Assembly: GCA_039944855.1 (NCBI GenBank)
Contig: JBDUXZ010000005.1
Location: 62,001 to 126,000, forward strand
Source of the DNA: Rhodothermales bacterium
GTDB lineage: Bacteria > Bacteroidota > Rhodothermia > Rhodothermales > JANQRZ01
Reading direction: 5' to 3'
DNA length: 64,000 nt
In this document: one piece after another, positions 15,811-23,830 of the stretch
Layout of the letters: each line of letters starts with the position of its first letter
Numbering within the stretch: position 1 is the stretch's first letter
Made by a program: the position numbers and the translations under genes
The notes under the pieces: generated by a model
Told to the model about the DNA's origin: nothing
Databases searched by the model: none
What the model saw: only the letters and a program-made list of their open reading frames with translations

Positions 15811-15880
15811 CCGCGCGGCGCCGACACGACGCGCATCCGTAGCTTCCGCTGCCTGCCCTCCCCTTTCCGCCGCCGCTCTG

Positions 15881-16627
15881 ATGCGCATCGCCCTCGGCAC
15901 GCTCTGCCTCCTCACGCTCGCGCTCGGGTCCTGCCGTCCCGAGATCGCGTCTCCGACCTCGGACAACGCACCGGTGATCGTGCCGCGTACCGCGTGGGGC
16001 GCCCAGCCGGACATCGCCGAGCGGATGACCCCGACGGGCGCGGTCCGCTTTGTGACGATCCACCACACGGCCACGCCGGATTCCATCGAGGAGGCGACGC
16101 ACCTGCGCAGCATCCAGCGCGGGCACCAGGAGGTCGATCACGCATGGGGCGACATCGCGTACCACTACCTCATCGGCCCGTCGGGCGCGATCTACGAGGG
16201 CCGCGCCGAGCGCTTCGCCCCGTCGAGCGGGACGGTGTACCTCACACCCGCGCAGTGGTCGGCCGCGCCGCAGAACGACCTCGGGCAGACGACGGCCGCG
16301 ATCCCGCTCGGCCCCGACGGGCAGGAGGTGACCCGCCCCGGCGCTTCGGCGGGCCACCTCCTGATCTCCGTCCTCGGCGACTACAGCGAGCGGCTGCCGA
16401 CGCCCGAGGCGCGGGACGCCATCGTCCGGCTCGCCGCGGCGAAGCTCTACGAGCACGGCCTCTCCACCGACGACGTCTACTTCCACCGCGAGGTCGCCGT
16501 CTTCACCGACTGCCCCGGCCAGCGCTTCTACGACTGGTTCCGGGGACCGACCCGCCAACGCGGCACCCGCGGCGAAGGCCTCCAGCGCATCGCCGCTGAA
16601 CTCGACCGGCTGCGCGCCGCTGACTGA
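15881..16627 (+). CDS. PGRP/N-acetylmuramoyl-L-alanine amidase lipoprotein
   Basis: A 248-residue lipoprotein: the signal segment ends LALGSC with Cys18 as lipid site. The body is an Amidase_2/PGRP domain: ITPRTAWG-like VPRTAWGAQPD, then VRFVTIHHTATP with zinc-ligand His61 or His62, WGDIAYHYLIGPSGAIYEGR, GHLLISVLGDY, and VYFHREVAVFTDCPGQRFYDW, which supplies the second His and the Cys ligand. It should cleave the lactyl-peptide bond of peptidoglycan in the periplasm while anchored to a membrane. It stands alone between two minus-strand genes and converges with the SIS isomerase with 4 bases between stops. Confidence 0.88.
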   Translation: MRIALGTLCLLTLALGSCRPEIASPTSDNAPVIVPRTAWGAQPDIAERMTPTGAVRFVTIHHTATPDSIEEATHLRSIQRGHQEVDHAWGDIAYHYLIGPSGAIYEGRAERFAPSSGTVYLTPAQWSAAPQNDLGQTTAAIPLGPDGQEVTRPGASAGHLLISVLGDYSERLPTPEARDAIVRLAAAKLYEHGLSTDDVYFHREVAVFTDCPGQRFYDWFRGPTRQRGTRGEGLQRIAAELDRLRAAD

Positions 16628-16631
16628 GCCC

Positions 16632-17675
16632 TCACGCCTCGGCGAGAGTCCGCTTGAGTTGCTGGATCGTCTCGACCGGCGTCGGGTCCACGCCGACGAG
16701 CATGGCGAGGTAGTACGACACGAAGTCGCCGTGCTGAATCATCGAGAGCATCCGCGCCAGCTTGCTCTCGCCGCGCGACGAGATCTCGGTCCAGCCCGCC
16801 GCATCGCCCGCGAGGAGGTCGCGCGTCACGTCCATCCGCCGCTGGATCTGCGGGTGGTCGGCGGCGTCGCGGAGGACGAGGACGTGGAGCCGGCCGCGGA
16901 GGTCGTCGGGGGCGGACTCCCACCCCATCACCTCGTTGTGGTTTAACTCGGCGAAGACGTTCCCGAAGGCGAGCTGCTTGGCGTTCTCGTGGATCTGGTT
17001 CATCCACCGCACGCCGACGGCCTGCATCAGCCCCGGCCCCGTGTACACGACGGGGATCGTGCCTTCGAGCGCGCGGGCGAGGTCGAGCGCCTCGTTCCCG
17101 TCGGTGTCGGCGTACTCGGCAGCGCCGGCGTCGACGACGTCGAGGGCTTCGGTGTACTCGGCGTCGGACACGTCGCAGAGGCCGAGCTTGTTCGCCATGC
17201 GGAGGAGCGCGCCGAGCGAGTAGCCGAGGGCGGCGCGGGGCTGGAGCCCGCCGGGGATGACGACGTGCGGGAGCCCATCGCGCTCGGCGCGGTCTTGTAA
17301 CTCGCCGCCGGACGTGATGACGTAGATATCCGCGCCGCGCTCCCTCGCTGCATCGAACGCCGAGAGCGTCTCTTCCGTCCCGCCCGAATAGCTCGACGCG
17401 ATCACGAGCGTCCCCTCGCCCACCGACGCCGGGAGCGTGTAGTCGCGGACGACGGAGATGGGGACGGGCGACGTGTCGCGGCAGTACGTCCGCACGAGGT
17501 CCCCGCCGATCGCAGAGCCGCCCATCCCCACGATCACGACCTGCCGGAGGTCGGCGGCGCGGTGGGCGGCGATGAAGTCAGCGGCGCGGGTCCAACCTTC
17601 GCGGACGTGGTCGGGAAAGGCGCGGACGGCACCGAACATGTCGGCAGGGTCGAGCCGGTCAATCAGGTCTTGCAT
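16632..17675 (-). CDS. Bifunctional phosphoglucose/phosphomannose isomerase (SIS domain)
   Basis: A 347-residue protein with two SIS subdomains. The first holds QVVIVGMGGSAIGGDLV and VIASSYSGGTEETLSAFDAARERGA, the sugar-phosphate-binding signature. The C-terminal region contains NHNEVMGWE and WTEISSRGESKLARMLSMIQHGDFVSYYLA, which match the archaeal/bacterial bifunctional PGI/PMI family (about 330 residues) rather than classical PGI. It interconverts glucose-6-P or mannose-6-P with fructose-6-P. The start at 17675 is chosen because the upstream frame runs through a palindromic repeat at 17704-17731. It lies downstream of ptsI on the same strand. Confidence 0.87.
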   Translation of the reverse strand: MQDLIDRLDPADMFGAVRAFPDHVREGWTRAADFIAAHRAADLRQVVIVGMGGSAIGGDLVRTYCRDTSPVPISVVRDYTLPASVGEGTLVIASSYSGGTEETLSAFDAARERGADIYVITSGGELQDRAERDGLPHVVIPGGLQPRAALGYSLGALLRMANKLGLCDVSDAEYTEALDVVDAGAAEYADTDGNEALDLARALEGTIPVVYTGPGLMQAVGVRWMNQIHENAKQLAFGNVFAELNHNEVMGWESAPDDLRGRLHVLVLRDAADHPQIQRRMDVTRDLLAGDAAGWTEISSRGESKLARMLSMIQHGDFVSYYLAMLVGVDPTPVETIQQLKRTLAEA

Positions 17676-17703
17676 AGCGTTGGCATCAGGATTCGAATTG
17701 GAG

Positions 17704-17731
17704 GTAGAGACGCAGCATGCTGCGTCTCTAC
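17704..17731. repeat. Perfect 28-bp palindrome in the intergenic space
   Basis: Each arm is 14 bases; the left arm reads GTAGAGACGCAGCA and the right is its exact complement. It lies between ptsI and the SIS isomerase. Palindromes of this GTAGAGACGC type are, to my recollection, dispersed in many bacterial genomes as small non-coding repeats. It could form a hairpin in the transcript between the two genes. Confidence 0.85.
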
Positions 17732-17768
17732 GGGGACGTGCGCGACGCCGCGCAATGTGCCTCACGCC

Positions 17769-19577
17769 TTACGAGTCGCCGTCGAAGAAGGCGGCGAGTT
17801 CGGGGACGTGCTCGCGCAGCCACGTGTTGAGGAGCGTGATGACGGACTGCGCGTCGGGTTGCTCCAGGGCGACCTCGGCGAGCGCGGTCATCTTCTTCTT
17901 GGAGCACGAGCGGATGGCGCGCTTCACGTCGAGCAGGAATGCCGGCGACACGCTCAGCTCCGTCAGCCCGAGCCCGATGAGGAGCGGGGCGACGCGGGGG
18001 TTACTCGCCATCTCGCCGCAGAGGCTCACCGAGATGCCGTGCCGCGCGCCCGCCTTCGCCGTCAGCTCGATGAGGCTGAGCACGGCCGGGTGCAGCTCGG
18101 CGTAGCGGTTGGCGACGAGGTCGTTGCCGCGATCCACGGCGAGCGTGAACTGCGTGAGGTCGTTCGAGCCGATCGAGAAGAAGTCCACCTCCGACGCGAA
18201 CCGGTCGAGCGTGAGCGCCACCGACGGCACCTCGACCATGATCCCCACGTCGACGTCTGCCTCGTACGCGAGCCCGTCGCGCTCGAGCGAGGCCACGGCG
18301 TCGTCCATCAGCGCGCGGAAGCGCTTGACCTCGTCGAGCGCCGACACCATCGGGAGGAGGATGCGGGCGGGGCCTTCGGCGGCGGCGCGGAGGATCGCGC
18401 GGAGCTGCGGGCGGAGGAGGTCGGGCTTGTCGAGGAGGATGCGGATGCCGCGCCAGCCGAGGAACGGGTTGTGCTCGCGGTGCGCCATCGGGAGCAGCTT
18501 GTCTCCGCCGAGGTCGATGAGGCGAAACGTCGTCGGGTGCGGGCGCGTGGCGCGGAGCGCGGACTGGTAGACGGCGAGCTGCTCCTCTTCGTCGATGGGC
18601 CGGCCCTTCGCGAGCAGCAGCATCTCGGTGCGGAAGAGGCCGATGCCTTCGGCGCCGTAGCGCTGGAGCAGCGGGAGCTCCTCTTCGAGCTCGACGTTCG
18701 CACGGAGCGCAATGCGGTGGCCGTCCTTCGTCTCGGCCGGGAGCGGGACGAGCTCCTGCCGCGCTTCGAGCCCACGCCGGTACACGGCGTCGCGCTCGCG
18801 ATAGGCCGCGAGCGTCTCCTCGGTCGGGTTGAGCGTGACGCGGCCGGAGAAGCCGTCGAGGATGATCGTCTCGCCGCCCTCGACGGTCTGCGAGAAGCCG
18901 TGGAGGCTGACGACGGCCGGCACGCCGAGGGCGCGGGCCATGATCGATACGTGGGACGTCGGCCCGCCGAAGTCGAGGGCGCAGCCGAGGATGTTGCGGC
19001 GGCTGAAGAGAAGGATGTCCGCCGCCGTGAGGTTCTCGGCCACGACGATCCGCTCGTGCTCGATGCGGGCGAAGGCCTTGCTCTGCTGGAGATTGCGGAG
19101 GAGCCGGTTCTGCACGTCCACGAGGTCATTCGCGCGCTCGCGGAGGTACTCGCTCTGGCTCCCCGCCATCCGCTGCCGGATGTGGTCGAAGACGGTCTGC
19201 GCGGCGAAATCGGCGCCGTAGTTCTCGTCGCGGATGAGCGCCGCCACGTCGTCGTGCAGCTCGGGGTCGCGGAGGATCAGCGTCTGCGCGTGGAAGATCT
19301 CTGCGCTGCTCTCGCCGAGTTTCTCGCGGGCGAACGTCGCGATCTTGTTCAACTCGCGCTCGGCGCGCTGCACGGCCCGCTCGAACCGAGCGAGCTCTTC
19401 CTCGGCCTCGTCCCCATCCACGCGCCGCTTCGACGCCCGGAACGACTCCCCGGCGAAGACCATCGCCGTCCCGATCGCGATGCCCGGCGCGACGCCGACG
19501 CCCTCGACCATGCGCTCGCCCGCGGCAGCGCGTTCGTCGGACAGTTCTGAGATGGAATGTGCAGGGTCTTCGGGCAC
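17769..19577 (-). CDS. ptsI: Phosphoenolpyruvate-protein phosphotransferase (PTS Enzyme I)
   Basis: A 602-residue Enzyme I of normal length. The N-terminal helical HPr-binding domain is followed by the swivelling phosphohistidine domain with His209 in LDFGGPTSHVSIMARALGVP. The PEP-binding barrel has GIGLFRTEMLLL, PFLGWRGIRI, GIMVEVPSVAL, FFSIGSNDLTQFTLAVDRGN and the active-site Cys520 in SLCGEMA. It takes phosphate from PEP and passes it to HPr, whose gene ends 43 bases upstream of this start. No Enzyme II component is nearby. The downstream gene is a sugar-phosphate isomerase. A regulatory rather than sugar-uptake role is possible but not shown. Confidence 0.95.
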   Translation of the reverse strand: MPEDPAHSISELSDERAAAGERMVEGVGVAPGIAIGTAMVFAGESFRASKRRVDGDEAEEELARFERAVQRAERELNKIATFAREKLGESSAEIFHAQTLILRDPELHDDVAALIRDENYGADFAAQTVFDHIRQRMAGSQSEYLRERANDLVDVQNRLLRNLQQSKAFARIEHERIVVAENLTAADILLFSRRNILGCALDFGGPTSHVSIMARALGVPAVVSLHGFSQTVEGGETIILDGFSGRVTLNPTEETLAAYRERDAVYRRGLEARQELVPLPAETKDGHRIALRANVELEEELPLLQRYGAEGIGLFRTEMLLLAKGRPIDEEEQLAVYQSALRATRPHPTTFRLIDLGGDKLLPMAHREHNPFLGWRGIRILLDKPDLLRPQLRAILRAAAEGPARILLPMVSALDEVKRFRALMDDAVASLERDGLAYEADVDVGIMVEVPSVALTLDRFASEVDFFSIGSNDLTQFTLAVDRGNDLVANRYAELHPAVLSLIELTAKAGARHGISVSLCGEMASNPRVAPLLIGLGLTELSVSPAFLLDVKRAIRSCSKKKMTALAEVALEQPDAQSVITLLNTWLREHVPELAAFFDGDS

Positions 19578-19620
19578 GAGTGGATACGGGTTGCGGGGAG
19601 TGGAGCGGGCGGGCGGCGGA

Positions 19621-19890
19621 TCAGATCGGCTCGCCGAAGCCGTTGTTGAACAGCTCGGTCATCGCTTCGACGGCGGCGGCCTCGTCGTCCCCATCGAAGA
19701 TGAGCGTGAGGACGGCGCCCTGCTCGGCCGCGAGCGTCATCACGCCGATGATGCTCTTGCCGTTGATCTCGTACCCGTCGGTGCGGATGTAGAACTCGGA
19801 TTTGAACTTCGATGCGGTCCGCACGACCATCGAGGCCGGGCGGGTGTGGATGCCCGCTTTGTTGCGGACGGTGACGTCACGTTCGATCAT
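19621..19890 (-). CDS. ptsH: HPr phosphocarrier protein
   Basis: An 89-residue HPr. The start at 19890 puts the active histidine at position 15 (NKAGIHTRPASMVV) exactly as in the family, and the regulatory serine at position 46 (NGKSIIGVMTLAAEQGAVL). Presence of Ser46 with the IIGVM surround is the pattern recognised by HPr kinase/phosphorylase in other bacteria; that kinase is not in this window. HPr receives phosphate from Enzyme I (next gene, same strand). Confidence 0.95.
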   Translation of the reverse strand: MIERDVTVRNKAGIHTRPASMVVRTASKFKSEFYIRTDGYEINGKSIIGVMTLAAEQGAVLTLIFDGDDEAAAVEAMTELFNNGFGEPI

Positions 19891-19935
19891 AGCAGGCCAC
19901 ACGGGCCGGGCAAAAAGTCGAGATAAGAAGAGGGA

Positions 19936-20946
19936 TCACCGCACGCGCCGGGCCATGCGACCTGCGATCCAGAGCAGCCCGTCGCGGCCGGACCCTGCCG
20001 GGAGCGCACGCACGGCCCGCTCGCCGATGTCGTAATGTCGGAGCACTTCGGTGCGGGCCTCATCGAGCACACCGAGCGCGTCCATCCGGCGCCGCGCCTC
20101 GGCGATGTCGGCTTCGGGCAACCCACCATCGGTGACGATGCGGCGGAACCACGCGCGCTCATCGCCTCCGGCGCGTTCGAGGGCGCGGAGGAGCAGGAAG
20201 GTCTTCTTCCCCTCCATCAAATCGCCGCCGATCGTCTTGCCCCACTGCTCGTCGTCGGCCGTCAAGTCCAGCAAGTCGTCCTGAATCTGGAAGGCCCGGC
20301 CGAAAGCGTGGCCGGCTTCGGCGAGCTTCGCGCGCTCCTCCGCGTCTGCCCCGCCGATCAGCCCGCCGAGTTCGAGCACGGCTTCGAGGAGCGCCCCCGT
20401 CTTCCGGTCGATCATGTCGAGGTAGCGCGGGACCGTCACCTCGCCCTCGGTCTCGAACTGCTCGTCGAGCGCCTGCCCCTCGCAGAGCCGCGCCACCATG
20501 CGGTGGAAGACGCGGATGAGGTCGGCGAGCCGGTCGGTCTCGGTCTGCGCGAGGAGGTCGTACGCCATCCCCATCATGAGGTCGCCGGCGAGGATCGCCG
20601 TGCTCTCGTCCCAGAGGATGTGAACGGAGGGGCGGCCGCGCCGCTCCTCGGCGTGGTCCATGATGTCGTCGTGGACGAGCGTGAAGTTGTGGAACACCTC
20701 GACGGCGAGGGCGGCGGGGAGCGCCCGCTCGGTGGGCACGTCGAAGACCTCGGCGGCGAGGAGGAGGAGCGCGGGCCGGAGCCGCTTCCCGCCGCCGTCG
20801 AGCACGTAGCGCACAGGCTCGTACAGCCGCGCGGGCTCAGCGGGCAGCGCGAGGGCGGCGAGCCCGCGGTTCACCGTGTCGGTGAGCCGGCCGATGTGCT
20901 CCGACGCGTCGGGAGCGGCGAGCGTGGTGGAGGAAGAGGAGGACAC
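19936..20946 (-). CDS. Polyprenyl diphosphate synthase
   Basis: A 336-residue trans-isoprenyl diphosphate synthase. It carries GGKRLRPALLLLAAEVF, the first Asp-rich motif DDIMD (residues 93-97, followed by HAEERRGRPSVH), and the second motif QDDLLDLTAD. It condenses isopentenyl diphosphate with allylic primers for quinone, carotenoid or bactoprenol precursors. The residues before the first motif (FHNFTLVH) include aromatic and small side chains that could allow a C15-C20 product, but chain length cannot be fixed by reading. It lies between ptsH and adk on the same strand. Confidence 0.9.
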   Translation of the reverse strand: MSSSSSTTLAAPDASEHIGRLTDTVNRGLAALALPAEPARLYEPVRYVLDGGGKRLRPALLLLAAEVFDVPTERALPAALAVEVFHNFTLVHDDIMDHAEERRGRPSVHILWDESTAILAGDLMMGMAYDLLAQTETDRLADLIRVFHRMVARLCEGQALDEQFETEGEVTVPRYLDMIDRKTGALLEAVLELGGLIGGADAEERAKLAEAGHAFGRAFQIQDDLLDLTADDEQWGKTIGGDLMEGKKTFLLLRALERAGGDERAWFRRIVTDGGLPEADIAEARRRMDALGVLDEARTEVLRHYDIGERAVRALPAGSGRDGLLWIAGRMARRVR

Positions 20947-20991
20947 GGAGCGGCGCGGGTGAGGGAATGCAGGCAGGGAGATCGGGAGAGG

Positions 20992-21639
20992 CTACACGCC
21001 GCGCACTTCGGCTTCGCCGAGGGCGTGTTCGACGCGCTGCTGCACCTCGTCGATCTCGCCGATGCCGTCGATCTCGAAGAACGGGACGCGGCCGCGGAAG
21101 ACCTGCTCGACGGGCCGCGTCTCGTCCTCGTAGACGCCGAGCCGCGTGCGGATGGCGTCGGGCTGGTCGTCGGAGCGGTGCAGGAGGCGGTCGGCGGGAA
21201 TGTGCGGCGGGGGCGGGTTGAAGTCGAGGTGGTAGATCTCGCCGGTCTCGCGGTCGGTGCGGCGGCGCGAGAGGCGCTGCACGATGCGCTCGGGATCGAC
21301 CTTCAGACTCAACACGGCGTCGAGCGGTGCGTCATGCGCGTCGAGGAAGCGGAGGAGCCACTCGGCCTGCTCGACGGTGCGCGGGAAGCCGTCGAGGATG
21401 AACCCGTCGTGGCCGAGCGCATCGAGGGCGCCCTCCACCATGCGGTTCACGACGGCGTCGGGCACGAGCTTGCCCGCGTCGAGGTAGCGCTTCGCTTCGA
21501 GGCCGACGGGCGTCTCCTCGCGGAGCGCGGTGCGGAAGAGGTCGCCGGTGGAGATCTGCCGGAGGGTGAACCGCTCGGTCAGCCGCCGGGCCTGGGTGCC
21601 CTTACCGGCTCCCGGCGGCCCGAACAGAACAAGGCGCAT
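20992..21639 (-). CDS. adk: Adenylate kinase
   Basis: A 215-residue adenylate kinase of the long type. It has the P-loop GPPGAGKGTQARRL (residues 7-20), the AMP-binding segment STGDLFRTALREE, GFILDGFPRTVEQAEWL, and a LID that opens RRRTDRETGEIYHLDFNPPP. The LID has no four-cysteine zinc site. It catalyses 2 ADP to ATP + AMP. The ATG at 21639 is chosen because the P-loop then falls at its usual position; the open frame upstream is non-coding in character. It is 45 bases upstream of the polyprenyl synthase. Confidence 0.96.
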   Translation of the reverse strand: MRLVLFGPPGAGKGTQARRLTERFTLRQISTGDLFRTALREETPVGLEAKRYLDAGKLVPDAVVNRMVEGALDALGHDGFILDGFPRTVEQAEWLLRFLDAHDAPLDAVLSLKVDPERIVQRLSRRRTDRETGEIYHLDFNPPPPHIPADRLLHRSDDQPDAIRTRLGVYEDETRPVEQVFRGRVPFFEIDGIGEIDEVQQRVEHALGEAEVRGV

Positions 21640-21753
21640 GGGACGTGGAAGTTGATCGTCGAGGTAGAGGCCGACCTTCGGCCGGCGTGGGCCGGTGAAG
21701 ATAGCCCTCCGCAGCCCGGCACTCAACCCGAATCCCGAGCCCGTGCGCCGCGA

Positions 21754-22194
21754 TCACATCCGCACGGACCGGCGCGCGTCCGGGTCGATGCTCTCGGGGG
21801 ACGTCCCGCTGTCGAGGTGGAAGATGTGCTCCAGGAAATACCCCTCGTTGATGGGCTCGGGGAGGGCACGGAGGCTGAGCGAGAGCCCGAGGAAGAGCGC
21901 CACGGCCATCGCGATCACCGGCACCGCGCCCACCCACCGACGCCGCGTGAGGGCGACGAAGCGCATCAGGCTCAGCACCGTCACCGGGATGAACGCCAGC
22001 GCGAGCAGCACCGTCCCCCCCATCGACCGCACGAGCAGCGCGCCGCCCGCCACGGTCGCGAGGAAGAAGAACGCGCCGCGCCACGCCTCACGGCGCGGGG
22101 TCGCGGCCGTGAACTGCCCCGTGCGCGCCTCCCACATCAACACGCCGCCGGCGACGATGAGGACGAGGAGGAAGACGAGCGCGACGGCAGGCAT
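21754..22194 (-). CDS. Small membrane protein of unknown function
   Basis: A 146-residue protein with four predicted membrane spans (VALVFLLVLIVAGGVLMW; GAFFFLATVAGGALLV; TVLLALAFIPVTVLSLMRFV; AVPVIAMAVALFLGLSLSL) and a short polar tail (ALPEPINEGYFLEHIFHLDS). No family is recognised. It sits between the YqjD-like gene (32 bases upstream) and adk, on the same strand. The tail could be exposed to either side. Confidence 0.6.
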   Translation of the reverse strand: MPAVALVFLLVLIVAGGVLMWEARTGQFTAATPRREAWRGAFFFLATVAGGALLVRSMGGTVLLALAFIPVTVLSLMRFVALTRRRWVGAVPVIAMAVALFLGLSLSLRALPEPINEGYFLEHIFHLDSGTSPESIDPDARRSVRM

Positions 22195-22226
22195 GGTGGA
22201 GGCGAAAGGGGTGGAATAGTTAAGGC

Positions 22227-22814
22227 TCAGTACGTAGCGACGGCCGGCGGATGGTCGTGTGCCGCTTCGGAGGCGTGCTTCATGGCGTCGACGATCTCGT
22301 CCTCACCCGTCAACTGCTGCGCCATCCGGTCCATCGCCAGCTTAACGCCGAAGCCCAGTGCCGTATTGATCAGCACGCTAAATATAGAGCTTGCCCGCTC
22401 TTTCACCGGCTCTTCCGGCGCTTCCATCACGACGACCGGAGCGCGCCGCTGTAGCGCTTGGCGGAGCGCCGCCTCGCTGTTCTGACCGCGCCGAACGCGC
22501 GAACCGGCGTCGTCCATAAGGTCGTTGAGGTACGCCCCCATCAGCAGGTCGTAGTCGCTCGGCTCCTCCGGCGCTTCGCGGCCGAGCAACCCGGTCACGA
22601 GCCCCGCCACCACGCCGACGCCGACGGCGACGCCCGCTGCCACGAGCGGCTTTTCGCGTACGTAATCCAGCACCGGCCGACCACCGACGTTTACATCGGC
22701 CACAGTCATCTCGCTCTTAATCCCGGAGAGGTGATAGTCGAGCAGGGTCTTACGCGTGTCTAACTCGGCCCGGAGTTCGTGCTGGGTGAGCGTTTTCTTC
22801 TTCAGGTCGTCCAT
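22227..22814 (-). CDS. Glycine-zipper membrane protein, YqjD/DUF3618-like
   Basis: A 195-residue protein with a charged N-terminal helix (TLTQHELRAELDTRKTLLDY), a segment VLDYVREKPLVAAGVAVGVG followed by VVAGLVTGLLG (glycine-zipper membrane helix), and a second amphipathic stretch (SIFSVLINTALGFGVKLAMD). This order resembles YqjD/ElaB (DUF883) and DUF3618 proteins, which associate with the inner membrane and in E. coli bind stationary-phase ribosomes. It follows a YqjE-like gene by 13 bases, repeating the yqjD-yqjE pairing in reverse order. Family membership is inferred from shape and context. Confidence 0.6.
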   Translation of the reverse strand: MDDLKKKTLTQHELRAELDTRKTLLDYHLSGIKSEMTVADVNVGGRPVLDYVREKPLVAAGVAVGVGVVAGLVTGLLGREAPEEPSDYDLLMGAYLNDLMDDAGSRVRRGQNSEAALRQALQRRAPVVVMEAPEEPVKERASSIFSVLINTALGFGVKLAMDRMAQQLTGEDEIVDAMKHASEAAHDHPPAVATY

Positions 22815-22827
22815 GTGGAGCAGAGAG

Positions 22828-23400
22828 TCAGGGTGTGGAAGGCGCTGCGTGGCGGTCCGTAACGGGGGCGGGCTCGTCGCCGCTGAAGAGGGGGAGCTTC
22901 TTCTGCATTCGCTTCGCTCGGCGGAGTGCCACGAGCGTACCGATCACGAAGAGGAGCATGAGGGTGAAGAACCCGAGCGTGAGCGACCACAGTTCGGCTT
23001 CGTCGCCGAGCAAGAGTCCCCACAACGCGCTGAATAGGAAGCCGGCCACAAACAGGGCGACGACGGCCGAGACGAGGGCGAGGACGGCGACGGCCCCGTA
23101 GGCCTTCCCCATCTCCGCCGCCTGATCCTTGACGGTCTGGATTTCGTCTTTCACCTCGCGCTTCAGGAGGGCGATCCGCAGCTCGAACCAGTCGGTGAGG
23201 CTGTTCGCCGCGCCTTTCACGTGGTCCGTGACGCGGCCCACTTTCCCCTTGTGAACCGGGAGCAGGTGCTCGTCGTCGAGCACGGGTGGCGGCGCGCCGG
23301 CACGGACGGGAACGGGCGGGGGCGGGGAGATCGGGGGCGGAGCGTCGGGGAGATCGGGGGCGGGAGGGGCCGTGACCGGACGAGGATCAGGAGTTGCCAT
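22828..23400 (-). CDS. Phage-holin-family (YqjE/DUF1469-like) membrane protein
   Basis: A 190-residue protein: a Pro-rich N-terminal 50 residues, an amphipathic helix (LTDWFELRIALLKREVKDEI) and two closely spaced membrane spans (GAVAVLALVSAVVALFVAGF and LTLGFFTLMLLFVIGTLVAL). This is the layout of the 'phage holin family' DUF1469/YqjE proteins, which are chromosomal and not evidence of a prophage. It begins the minus-strand run that continues through adk, polyprenyl synthase, ptsH and ptsI. Function is probably in envelope stress or membrane organisation, by analogy only. Confidence 0.75.
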   Translation of the reverse strand: MATPDPRPVTAPPAPDLPDAPPPISPPPPVPVRAGAPPPVLDDEHLLPVHKGKVGRVTDHVKGAANSLTDWFELRIALLKREVKDEIQTVKDQAAEMGKAYGAVAVLALVSAVVALFVAGFLFSALWGLLLGDEAELWSLTLGFFTLMLLFVIGTLVALRRAKRMQKKLPLFSGDEPAPVTDRHAAPSTP

Positions 23401-23524
23401 GAAGGGACGTGCGGAGGGGTGAGGCAGCGCGAGAAGATGAGTACGTTCGGGGCGCGATCAGGGGCACCACAGAGAAGGTACTCTCCATGACGGGGATATG
23501 TTTTCCGTGTTTCCGTGCTGCCCG

Positions 23525-23532
23525 TAGCTTTA
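23525..23532 (+). promoter_or_regulatory. Predicted -7 element of the Nfu N-terminal-like gene
   Basis: TAGCTTTA, 24 bases before the ATG at 23556; fits the TAnnTTTG-type box. Confidence 0.45.
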
Positions 23533-23555
23533 CCCGCTCACCCACCCCGCCAACG

Positions 23556-23828
23556 ATGCCGCCGTTTACCGTTCAGCCCACGCCGAACCCTAACAGCCTC
23601 AAGTTCACCACCTCAGGCCGCCCCTTCATCGAGCAGGGTATGGGCGCGTTCGCGAGCGCCGCCGAGGCCGAGGGCGACCCGATCGGCGCTCCGCTCTTCG
23701 CCGTGCCGGGCGTGATGAACGTGCTCGTCCTCCCCCCCTTCGTCACCGTCACCAAAAGGCCGGACGCTGATTGGAACGCTGTGCTGCCCGCCGTCGAACG
23801 CATTCTGACCGCCCACCTCGAAGGCTGA
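23556..23828 (+). CDS. Nfu N-terminal domain protein (scaffold-associated)
   Basis: A 90-residue protein that is only the Nfu_N domain: it opens FTVQPTPNPNSLKFTTSGRP and continues GAPLFAVPGVMNVLVLPPFVTVTKRPDADW to the end. The CxxC NifU-like domain that carries the Fe-S cluster in full Nfu proteins is absent, so it cannot itself hold a cluster by that motif. Stand-alone Nfu_N proteins are common in Bacteroidota. A start further upstream would add a Cys-rich tail unlike the family, so the ATG at 23556 is chosen. It converges with the LuxC-like gene with 2 bases between stops. Confidence 0.85.
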   Translation: MPPFTVQPTPNPNSLKFTTSGRPFIEQGMGAFASAAEAEGDPIGAPLFAVPGVMNVLVLPPFVTVTKRPDADWNAVLPAVERILTAHLEG

Positions 23829-23830
23829 CG

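Noticed and set aside
17562-19550. A 662-codon plus-strand open frame opposite ptsI
   Set aside because: It is the shadow of Enzyme I, without any recognisable motif.
22828-23400. Prophage suggested by a holin-family protein
   Set aside because: DUF1469/YqjE proteins are chromosomal; no phage structural, lysis or integration genes surround it.
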